Part shown: positions 6,866 to 14,675 of the stretch, in pieces | Position numbering within the stretch: position 1 is the stretch's first letter | How the letters are laid out: each line of letters starts with the position of its first letter | From: Ketobacter sp964016105 | GTDB lineage: Bacteria; Pseudomonadota; Gammaproteobacteria; Pseudomonadales; Ketobacteraceae | NCBI GenBank assembly: GCA_964016105.1 | Contig: CAXHEX010000008.1 | Span: forward strand, 124,001 to 188,000 | Reading direction: 5' to 3' | Length of the DNA: 64,000 nucleotides | The notes under the pieces: generated by a model | What the model was told of the DNA's origin: nothing | The model's input: the letters and a program-made list of their open reading frames with translations, nothing else | Databases searched by the model: none | Program-made: the position numbers and the translations under genes

Positions 6866-8611
6866 CTAGCGTTTATGATTGCACAACCAAACAGACTGGT
6901 AGGGTTTGAGTGTTATGGAATCCATATGCTCATCAATCACCAAACCCGAAATAAGATCTGACCAGGTGTCTGTGCCCACCAAGTTAATATCCCCCAACTG
7001 GATTACCTGAGTCTCGGGGCTAATGTTGTTGATGCAAAAAATGGATTGATCCCGCAACATGCTTTGCCGCCAAAATCCAAATATTTTTAACCCCAGATGC
7101 AGGGTAAATTGGGTGGCATTGGGATGAAACGCCGGTTGGGTTTTACGTAGCTTTATTAATTCTTGTATTTGAGAAAACACCTTACTGTGATGACTGAATT
7201 TATCATCCAGGCGTTCGTTGAGTTCATCCAAATCCCATTGGCTACGGTTAATACAACGGTTACGGCCGGAGTTTTCCATTCGCGCATAATCGTTCTCGGT
7301 GCCTAGCAGGCTGTGAATATAAAAAGCCGGAATTCCCTCCAGGGCCATCATAATGGCATGGGCACAGATAAAGCGCTGGGCCTGCCACTTGTCTTGACCG
7401 CCCTCTACCATGCCCTTGAGAGCATCGTAAAGGCTGATATTAATCTCGTAGGCCTTGTCGGTACCCTCGCGGGAACGGCGATAGGTTACTCGACCACCAA
7501 AATTCTGCATGGTGCCGATAAGCTGATTACGCTCTTCCTCCGATAACAACCCATCGGTGGGCCGCAAGCCAACTCCATCATGGGATGCAATGAAGTTCAG
7601 ATAAGTGGTACCCATTTGCGCAGGCGGCATACTCATCAACCAGGTTTTGAGGTGTCGGCAGTCCCCGGTGATTAACGTATTTATCAGCAGCGGTGGCAGC
7701 GAAAAGTTATAGATAACATGGGCCTCGTTCGCATTACCGAAATAAGTCAGGTTCTCACGGTTGGGAACATTGGTTTCCGTTATAATCACCGCATCCGGGC
7801 TATGGCATTCCACTAGCACCCGAATAATCTTGATGATCTCGTGGGTCTGTTGCAAATGAATGCTGGGTGTACCCGGTTCCTTCCAAAGAAAAGCCACCGC
7901 ATCAAGACGGAAGATCTTTACCCCATGATCGATGTAGTGCTTGATGATGTTTACGAACTCCAACAGCACTTTCGGGTTAGCGAAGTTCAGGTCCACCTGA
8001 TCTTCACTAAAGGTACACCACACGAAGCGCTCACCATCTTCGGTCTGTACCGCGTTGAGCAGGGGTGACGTTCGCGGACGCACCACCGCACTGAGATCCA
8101 TGGAAGGATCGCCTTCGTAGAAATAATCTTTACCGGGGTCCACCCGCTTTTTAAAGTTATCAAACCAACGGCTGCGGGAAGACATATGGTTGATGACCAG
8201 ATCCGACATGAGTTTGAAATCTGCCGCAATTCTTTCCACGTCTTCCCAATCCCCGTGGGATTCGTTCACTGCCAGGTAATCCATTACCGCAAAACCATCG
8301 TCCGAGCTGTAGGGGAAAAAAGGCAGTATGTGGACCGCTGAAATCCAGCCGTCAAGCCGCTGTTTGAGAAACTCATAGAGAGTCACCAGTGGCTTCTGTT
8401 CCTCCTCTTCACCATGCTTGAGGATAGAATCCGCATAGGTGATAAGCAGAATATCAGACTCATCCCAGTTGTTACGATGGCCAGGGGGCGTTTTGTACAC
8501 ATGGGCCAAATCCATGGTTTCCATCAGCTCTTTTGCAAGATAGGTGGTATCAACATGGGGATACACCAAATCCAGCATAGTCACCAAGCGCAATTCCAAT
8601 TCTTCCAGCAT
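6866..8611 (-). CDS. GH13_18 sugar phosphorylase, probable glucosylglycerate phosphorylase
   Basis: This 581-residue alpha-amylase-fold enzyme is of the sucrose phosphorylase group. The catalytic nucleophile is Asp237 in FRLDAVAF, the acid/base is Glu279 in IITETNV, and the third carboxylate lies in ASHDGVG (about 343-349). GH13_18 members phosphorolyse sucrose, glucosylglycerol or glucosylglycerate. The neighbours make glucosylglycerate from 3-phosphoglycerate and phosphorylate free glycerate. The inferred reaction is therefore glucosylglycerate + phosphate to glucose-1-phosphate + D-glycerate. The start has AAGG and AGG nearby; an internal Met12 is possible. It is 37 bp downstream of gpgS in the same direction. 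Confidence 0.8.
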   Translation of the reverse strand: MLEELELRLVTMLDLVYPHVDTTYLAKELMETMDLAHVYKTPPGHRNNWDESDILLITYADSILKHGEEEEQKPLVTLYEFLKQRLDGWISAVHILPFFPYSSDDGFAVMDYLAVNESHGDWEDVERIAADFKLMSDLVINHMSSRSRWFDNFKKRVDPGKDYFYEGDPSMDLSAVVRPRTSPLLNAVQTEDGERFVWCTFSEDQVDLNFANPKVLLEFVNIIKHYIDHGVKIFRLDAVAFLWKEPGTPSIHLQQTHEIIKIIRVLVECHSPDAVIITETNVPNRENLTYFGNANEAHVIYNFSLPPLLINTLITGDCRHLKTWLMSMPPAQMGTTYLNFIASHDGVGLRPTDGLLSEEERNQLIGTMQNFGGRVTYRRSREGTDKAYEINISLYDALKGMVEGGQDKWQAQRFICAHAIMMALEGIPAFYIHSLLGTENDYARMENSGRNRCINRSQWDLDELNERLDDKFSHHSKVFSQIQELIKLRKTQPAFHPNATQFTLHLGLKIFGFWRQSMLRDQSIFCINNISPETQVIQLGDINLVGTDTWSDLISGLVIDEHMDSITLKPYQSVWLCNHKR

Positions 8612-8648
8612 CTGCCTAAACCTTCTTACTGCTTATCGATTAGTCTTA

Positions 8649-9875
8649 CTAGCGGCCCATAAACTCTTTGTTATCCTCATGCACTGCATCAAGCAACCGT
8701 TCCATGACATCGGGAACGGCACTGATTACCCGATTCCAACTGGGTACGAATGGCGTGTCCATGGGGTTATCAAGAAAATAAGCGCCCGCCGTCATGAGAT
8801 TCTGAGCAAATAGCTCCACGGCCTGCTCTTCTGCATGCCTATCAAAATTCAGGCCATTTATGATCGCATCATTTTGGTAGGTTTCAATAAAGTCTAGCGC
8901 AATACGGTAGTAGGTGGCTTTGATGGTACGAAACTTTTCATTTGAAAAGATCTCACCATTGGTGGCCAACTTTCGGAACACCGCTTTGCATATATCGGTA
9001 CTCATTTTAGACAGGCCGCTGCTGGCATCTTCCGCTGACAGATCCTGATGTTTGTGATCATAACTGTCGGCGATATCAACTTGGCACAGTCTGTTGGTGG
9101 CGTAGTTGCGCTTCATTTCGGAAAGCACTCCCACCTCAAGACCCCAGTCGCTGGGGATGCGTAAATCGCTGATCACGTCCGTGCGGAAAGAAAACTCGCC
9201 CGCCAGGGGATATCGATAACTATCCAAATAATCCAAATAATCGGACGCGCCACACACCTTTTTAAGGGCGCGAATCATGGGAGTCACCAGCAAACGACTC
9301 ACCCGCCCGTTGAGCTTGGATGAAGCCACCCTGGAGTAATAGCCCTTGCAGAACATGTAGTTAAAATTGGGATTAGCCACCGGATAAATTAACCGTGCCA
9401 CCAGATCCCGCTGATAGGTAAGAATATCGCAGTCATGCAGAGCGACCGATTCGCTTTTATCGGAAGCCAATACATAGCCAAAACAGTACCAAACGTTACG
9501 GCCCTTACCCATTTCTGTGGGGGCCAGATTGTGCTTCCGTAGCTCTTCATCCAACGCCCGCAAGCGAGGACCATCATTCCATAAAACCACATGGGATTGC
9601 GGTAGCCTTTCAAAGTACTTTAAGGCGTGCTCGTACTGGCTTTGATCCGCTCGATCAAGGCCAATAACAATCTCCTCCAGGTAAGGAACCTTGGTCAGCT
9701 CGTCAACTATATGCTCAAGAGCCGGACCTTCCAATTCTGAAAAAAGAGCTGGAAGCACAAGAGACATGGGCCGTTGCTTGCGGAATGTCATCAGCTCGTT
9801 TTCCAGATCTTCCAGAGTTCGACTGCGCAAATTGTGAAGGGTCGTGATAATCCCGTTTTGATAAAAATCGCCCAT
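8649..9875 (-). CDS. gpgS: Glucosyl-3-phosphoglycerate synthase (GT81-type)
   Basis: This 408-residue GT-A glycosyltransferase transfers glucose from an NDP-glucose donor to 3-phosphoglycerate. Visible features are SLVLPALFSELEGPAL, IVIGLDRAD, the GKGRNVW loop (123-129), the metal-binding HDCD (147-150), PLAGEFSF and DWGLEVGVL, and a SYDHKHQD histidine site. These match GpgS rather than an ordinary family 2 transferase. A mannosyl-3-phosphoglycerate synthase cannot be fully excluded. The neighbouring phosphatase belongs to a family named for mannosyl-phosphoglycerate, but the adjacent glucose-specific phosphorylase family favours glucose. It lies between the phosphatase and phosphorylase genes with gaps of about 36 bp, so one operon. 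Confidence 0.85.
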   Translation of the reverse strand: MGDFYQNGIITTLHNLRSRTLEDLENELMTFRKQRPMSLVLPALFSELEGPALEHIVDELTKVPYLEEIVIGLDRADQSQYEHALKYFERLPQSHVVLWNDGPRLRALDEELRKHNLAPTEMGKGRNVWYCFGYVLASDKSESVALHDCDILTYQRDLVARLIYPVANPNFNYMFCKGYYSRVASSKLNGRVSRLLVTPMIRALKKVCGASDYLDYLDSYRYPLAGEFSFRTDVISDLRIPSDWGLEVGVLSEMKRNYATNRLCQVDIADSYDHKHQDLSAEDASSGLSKMSTDICKAVFRKLATNGEIFSNEKFRTIKATYYRIALDFIETYQNDAIINGLNFDRHAEEQAVELFAQNLMTAGAYFLDNPMDTPFVPSWNRVISAVPDVMERLLDAVHEDNKEFMGR

Positions 9876-9911
9876 AATATTGCCTAATTTTTTCCTTAGT
9901 AAGACCTATGC

Positions 9912-10715
9912 TTACGCTTCATTTTGCAGAAGTTTTGTTATAGTTTCATTCCAGCCCTCAGGGCCGGGCGCGTTAGAGCGCACAAGGTTCGGTTTACTGG
10001 AATTCACCAAAACCGAGTCAGAATTTACCCCTTTAATGACCATGCTGTAATCTGCCAGCTCAAGCATGCGTTCATCATTATTGCTGTCACCCAAGGCGAC
10101 GGAGCACCACTGCTTTTGAGGGTCAGACTCCCTGTAGCGCTCCATTAAATATGCCATTGCATCGCCCTTGTCGTATTGACCCATCACATGGTAAAAACGC
10201 CCCCCCTTCACCAATTGCAAATTACGTTGACCTACGGCAGCTTCAAACTGCAGCAATTCTTCATCGCTCCCATTCCACAGCAGGGGTTCGGTGGCCAGCC
10301 GTTGTTTGGCGGATTTTGCTCTGGATAGGGACAAACCGGTAATGTCAGCCACATCCGCTTCCGACATATCGTTAAAGCTGCGAAACGCGAAACCCTGTTG
10401 CCGCAAATCAGCCAGTACCGCGATGATCTGCTCAATGGGCTCGGCAAAATTGATTACCTGCTCCTGTGGGGTGCCAAACTCGGTGGCGGGAATGATGAGT
10501 GCCCCCCCATTCTCACATATAAAAGGAGAGGTATTTTCCAAATCTATTCGAAGCTGCTCCATCTCAGGCCGGGTTTTACTGGAGTTTAAAACCACCGGTA
10601 TATGGCGCTGCTTCAGCATATTCAATGCGGGGAGAGCCGCTTCAAAACTGTAGCTGTGATGATCCAGCAAAGTACCGTCCAGATCAGTGAAAACCACAAA
10701 TTGCTTATTTTTCAT
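9912..10715 (-). CDS. HAD-family (MpgP/YedP-like) phosphatase, probable glucosyl-3-phosphoglycerate phosphatase
   Basis: A 267-residue HAD IIB protein. Motif I is FTDLDGTLL (nucleophile D11, acid D13), motif II is LNSSKTR, and the C-terminal motif IV is ALGDSNNDERMLE. SPFICENGGALI is typical of mannosyl-3-phosphoglycerate phosphatases and YedP. In this operon it should dephosphorylate the GpgS product to free glucosylglycerate, a compatible solute. Its first 11 nt overlap the end of the glycerate kinase gene, indicating translational coupling. The substrate is inferred from context. Confidence 0.82.
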   Translation of the reverse strand: MKNKQFVVFTDLDGTLLDHHSYSFEAALPALNMLKQRHIPVVLNSSKTRPEMEQLRIDLENTSPFICENGGALIIPATEFGTPQEQVINFAEPIEQIIAVLADLRQQGFAFRSFNDMSEADVADITGLSLSRAKSAKQRLATEPLLWNGSDEELLQFEAAVGQRNLQLVKGGRFYHVMGQYDKGDAMAYLMERYRESDPQKQWCSVALGDSNNDERMLELADYSMVIKGVNSDSVLVNSSKPNLVRSNAPGPEGWNETITKLLQNEA

Positions 10716-11652
10716 TGAGCACCACGCCCGTTATCTCATGGTCCGAGTTCATACTGAACACTTCTTGAGCTGTGTTGGGTAGCCGTAACAACATCGACCG
10801 AGTTAAGCGCTCGTAGTGCTGAACGAAGCGAATAATTTGCTGTTCATTCATAATCCCAGAGGGTACAACAGAAGCCCCGCCCGCACCATTATGGTGCACA
10901 CCCAACTTTTGCGCCAGCTTTTGCTCTTGTAGCGTTCGCCAATCCAGCACGCACTCCATACTGGGGGCTTTTAACATCACTAAATAGTCAATTTTGGCGA
11001 AAAATTCCTGGTAAGGCCCCAACAATTGGCGGTTTATATAGTCACGCCATGCCCCGTCTTGATCTTCGTCTCTCTCAAGGCTGTTGATGGGCTGCTGCAG
11101 CCTGATGGGGTCCGATTCCGGTTCTGCCCCTACGCACCAACCTTCCACCAACACTATTTGAGCAGCCCCCTGATACCGAGGCCACTGGGAATGGGGGCGT
11201 CTGTCATCCACCGACTTATCAAAGCTGGGGATAGCCACCTCTGCCCCCGCCTGATTGCCCTGCAGCGCCTGAATGGTGTCCCAACCCAACTTGAGGTCGT
11301 GGGTACCGGGCACGCCGCGGGTGCGAAATAAAGGATGGACCTCCCTGGCGAGGTCCTCGCGCTGAGATTTGGTAAGGTAAATATCATCCAGGGAAAACTT
11401 TGCACAGGAACACCCCAACGACTGGGACAGCAGTGCTTCCAAAAACACGGCCAGAGTGGACTTTCCGGTTCCCTGGGCCCCATTCACCCCAACCAAAATG
11501 GGACGACCAAGGGTCTGGTGCAGCGAGGCAATCCGCTGGGACAGAGGCAGGTAGTACTGCTCGACGGTGGAAATAAAGCTTTCGGGCAGGCCTTCCGAGC
11601 GAACAAGATCCTGGGCTATTGGTTTAAATTGACTCCAATTTGATTCCGGCAC
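10705..11652 (-). CDS. D-glycerate 3-kinase-like P-loop kinase
   Basis: A 315-residue kinase with Walker A GAQGTGKST (about 58-66), SLDDIYLT and RGVPGTHDLKLG. These are the hallmarks of plant-type glycerate kinases and the related phosphoribulokinase-like group. The predicted reaction is ATP + D-glycerate to 3-phosphoglycerate. It is the first gene of the operon. It would re-phosphorylate the glycerate released by the GH13_18 phosphorylase and return it to GpgS substrate or glycolysis. VLVEGWCVG and a conserved YQEFFAKIDYLVML region also fit. The promoter should lie in 11653-11778, where I see no clear operator. Confidence 0.8.
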   Translation of the reverse strand: MPESNWSQFKPIAQDLVRSEGLPESFISTVEQYYLPLSQRIASLHQTLGRPILVGVNGAQGTGKSTLAVFLEALLSQSLGCSCAKFSLDDIYLTKSQREDLAREVHPLFRTRGVPGTHDLKLGWDTIQALQGNQAGAEVAIPSFDKSVDDRRPHSQWPRYQGAAQIVLVEGWCVGAEPESDPIRLQQPINSLERDEDQDGAWRDYINRQLLGPYQEFFAKIDYLVMLKAPSMECVLDWRTLQEQKLAQKLGVHHNGAGGASVVPSGIMNEQQIIRFVQHYERLTRSMLLRLPNTAQEVFSMNSDHEITGVVLNEK

Positions 11653-11778
11653 TTGACTCTCTAACTGGCTAATTGATCATGATTGTACATAACGCATTCA
11701 ACGGTAACATATTCTACGTCAAGGGTTTACCTCAATCATTCACAATCCGTACCAGAAAGCCGATTGCTGACGAGCTAT

Positions 11779-13026
11779 TTAGGGCAAGCCGTCCATGCTG
11801 CATTTGTATTTGCTGAGCAGAGGGTTGGCATACATTTCTAGGATATAGGGCTGGATTTTACTGGGATAACGGGAAATTCTTGCGGAAAATTCTGCGGCCT
11901 GCTTGGCCAACTCTTGAGGGTCAAGATTATCCCAAGCTTCTCTCGCCTGCCGGGATACCTCTTGAAAACGGGCTTTGGATTCCTCGCCCAGACTTAACAC
12001 CGCCACCTTGCTGAGTTGAAGCAGTTGTTCAACGGCCAATAGGCTTGGAGGAAATAATCGGTAGTTGTCCAGAATAGCTTGGTCCAGTTGTTGGGCTACC
12101 GTGGCGGCATTTTCGAAGCCACTGTTTTTAACATTAAGAGGCTGGCCCACCTGTACATGAACTCGCCCTTTGGGTAAGGCTAAGCCACGCATAATGCTTT
12201 CAACGTCTTCCCCTTCCTGCTTCGCATATTGCCGCGAGGCACGGGCCTGCATCTCTTGGGCTTTCAAGCCATCACAGGGGTCATACTCATAGGAAATGGA
12301 TACCGGAACCAGGTTTAACTGCGTCATGCTTTGTTGAAATGAAAGACCCTGTTTTTTGGGCCATAGATGAAGCATTTTTATGATCGCTTCATCGGTAATA
12401 TCAAACCCGTCTTTCGCTCTTCCCTCTTTTTGTGCAATCCAAATTGACCGTCCCTGCTGGGTGGCGTCAAAAATATAGTGTGACAACTCAGTTAGTGCTT
12501 TGAACTTGGCTTTTATGCCACTAACAGAGCGGTTAACCACAAAACTCTTATTTAAGCGCAACAGGTCGGAAACCAGGGGATTGCCAAGCAGGTTATCACC
12601 AATAGCCACTTCCGCCGTATCTAATCCGTGCTTTACCAAAGCATAATTAAGCAGGGCGGAATCCAATGTAATATCACGATGATTGCTAATAAAAACGTAG
12701 GACTTACCCTGCTCCAGCTGATCTATACCACCAAAAGTGAATTCGCTTATGCTCTTATTAATCGTGCTGCTTACAAATTCTCCCATGAGGCGCTGAAACT
12801 GCGCCACCGTGTTAACCCCTTTCAAACTTCTGGATATTCGATGCCGAACAAAACCCGCAAGCGGCTTTTCCAGGTAACGGGAAACTTTGGGAAACTGGGT
12901 ATGGATTATGGCCTGAATAAGAGCATCGGATTGCAGCAGGCGTTTAACCACCGCTTCTACCTCATGGTCTTGGTAGGGGCGGATCGCGTCGAAAAGATTT
13001 AGGTTGTCAGACTCAGACATAGTCAT
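11779..13026 (-). CDS. PlsC-like glycerolipid acyltransferase
   Basis: A 415-residue acyltransferase of the GPAT/PlsC fold. Motif I is FISNHRDITLDSALL, with His and Asp separated by five rather than the usual four residues; this spacing is seen in a family of gammaproteobacterial acyltransferases (from memory). Motif III is IAQKEGRAKDG and motif IV is VPVSISYEYDP. It probably acylates a glycerol-phosphate backbone at the inner membrane. It is divergent from the WS/DGAT gene 267 bp away, so the region may be devoted to membrane and storage lipid. An ATG two codons inside (MSESD) is an alternative start. Confidence 0.75.
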   Translation of the reverse strand: MTMSESDNLNLFDAIRPYQDHEVEAVVKRLLQSDALIQAIIHTQFPKVSRYLEKPLAGFVRHRISRSLKGVNTVAQFQRLMGEFVSSTINKSISEFTFGGIDQLEQGKSYVFISNHRDITLDSALLNYALVKHGLDTAEVAIGDNLLGNPLVSDLLRLNKSFVVNRSVSGIKAKFKALTELSHYIFDATQQGRSIWIAQKEGRAKDGFDITDEAIIKMLHLWPKKQGLSFQQSMTQLNLVPVSISYEYDPCDGLKAQEMQARASRQYAKQEGEDVESIMRGLALPKGRVHVQVGQPLNVKNSGFENAATVAQQLDQAILDNYRLFPPSLLAVEQLLQLSKVAVLSLGEESKARFQEVSRQAREAWDNLDPQELAKQAAEFSARISRYPSKIQPYILEMYANPLLSKYKCSMDGLP

Positions 13027-13292
13027 TCTACTTCAACAATAGCTCCATTGATTCTAACCATACCCGCTGATTTTGCCCAATTCAATCGCTACAAATTGTG
13101 TCTATTCAGCTACCCTTCTAGGATCAATAAAATAAAGAAATCCAAGCCAAGCAGAAACTTAGTCAATGTATGATTTAGATCATCGCGTTAGAATACCCAC
13201 CGATGGTACACAATTTGTATAAAAACAATGGGGTTTATGCCCAACTGGACCATTAATAAATAAAGAATACCCTTAATGAGGAAAGCTACCGA

Positions 13293-14663
13293 ATGACTCC
13301 ACTCAGCCCAGCTGACCAGCTATTTTTATGGCTTGAAAAACGTCAACAGCCCATGCACGTTGCTGGTCTTATGCTCTTTTCTTTTCCGGAAAATGCCGGG
13401 CCAAAGTATGTCACAGAGTTGGCAGAGTCTTTACGGGCTTATCAACACCCTGAGGGTCGTTATGGAAAAAAGTTGGTACGCAAAATGGGCCAGTACTACT
13501 GGGATGAAGATGACCACTTTGATTTAGAGCACCATTTTCGTCACGAAGCTTTACCTAAACCCGGTCGCATCCGGGAACTGCTGGCGAGGGTTTCCGCAGA
13601 ACACAGTAACTTGATGGACAGGGAACGGCCGCTATGGGAATTCCATCTTATCGAGGGTGTACGTGGTCGACGTTTTGCGGTTTATTCTAAAGTGCATCAC
13701 AGCATGATGGACGGCGTCGCCGCCATGAAAACCTGCATGGAGTTTTTGTCCTACGATCCCACTGCCATGAACAACCCACCGGTTTGGGCCGTTCCTGAAC
13801 GCAAACGCAGTAACAAAAATGCGGGCACTGGGGATCTGATCAGCGGTTTCTCTGAATTCGCCAATGTTGCTGGCAAACAATTGGGAACCTTGCCGAAAAT
13901 AACCAAGGAATTAACAAAGGTAATCCGCAACGCCAGAAAACAAACGGATCACGTTTCCATTTTCCAGGCTCCAAATTGCTTACTCAACGAACCCATAACC
14001 GGTTCACGGCGATTTGCCGCCCAGTCTTATTCCATGGATAGAATAAAAGCCATAGCAAAAGCGTTTAAAGGCACGGTGAATGACGTGGTACTGGCGGTTT
14101 GTGGTAGTGCATTAAGGGATTATCTTATTAGCCAACACGCACTACCGGACATGCCGCTGATCTCGATGGTCCCTGTTTCAATTCGCAAAGATGGCAGTAA
14201 CTCAGGCAACCAAATCGCCATGATACTGGTTAATCTAGGAACCCATATTGCCGATCCATCCCTGCGCATTGAGACCATTATGGCTTCAGTCAAGGAAGCA
14301 AAAGATCGCTATAAAAGTATGACACCGGAAGAGGTGCTTAACTATACGGCACTCACCATGGCCCCAGCAGGCTTTAACATGTTGACCGGCTTGATACCCA
14401 ACTGGCAACCGTTCAACGTGATCATTTCCAATGTACCAGGGCCGAAAAAAAATCTTTATTGGAACGGTGCACAGCTTGAAGGTATGTATCCCATATCAAT
14501 ACCAATCGATCGTATCGCACTGAACATCACTCTATTGAGTTATAAGGATCAACTGGAGTTTGGCTTAACAGCCTGCCGCCGCACACTGCCATCCATGCAA
14601 AGACTGTTGGATTTTATTGAAAACGGAATTCATGAGTTGGAAGTGGCAGCGGATATTCGTTAA
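13293..14663 (+). CDS. Wax ester synthase / acyl-CoA:diacylglycerol acyltransferase (WS/DGAT)
   Basis: A 456-residue bifunctional acyltransferase. The condensation-domain motif HHSMMDG (residues 135-141) provides the catalytic histidines. RPLWEFHLIEG, the C-terminal ISNVPGP and a PISIPIDRIALNITLLSY stretch complete the family pattern. The enzyme transfers fatty acyl groups from acyl-CoA to fatty alcohols or diacylglycerol, making wax ester or triacylglycerol storage droplets. This is a trait of oil-degrading marine bacteria. AATGAGGAAAGC precedes the ATG. The GIDE/LemA-like gene follows after 12 bp, so they are likely co-transcribed. Confidence 0.92.
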   Translation: MTPLSPADQLFLWLEKRQQPMHVAGLMLFSFPENAGPKYVTELAESLRAYQHPEGRYGKKLVRKMGQYYWDEDDHFDLEHHFRHEALPKPGRIRELLARVSAEHSNLMDRERPLWEFHLIEGVRGRRFAVYSKVHHSMMDGVAAMKTCMEFLSYDPTAMNNPPVWAVPERKRSNKNAGTGDLISGFSEFANVAGKQLGTLPKITKELTKVIRNARKQTDHVSIFQAPNCLLNEPITGSRRFAAQSYSMDRIKAIAKAFKGTVNDVVLAVCGSALRDYLISQHALPDMPLISMVPVSIRKDGSNSGNQIAMILVNLGTHIADPSLRIETIMASVKEAKDRYKSMTPEEVLNYTALTMAPAGFNMLTGLIPNWQPFNVIISNVPGPKKNLYWNGAQLEGMYPISIPIDRIALNITLLSYKDQLEFGLTACRRTLPSMQRLLDFIENGIHELEVAADIR

Positions 14664-14675
14664 CCTGCTGCCTCT

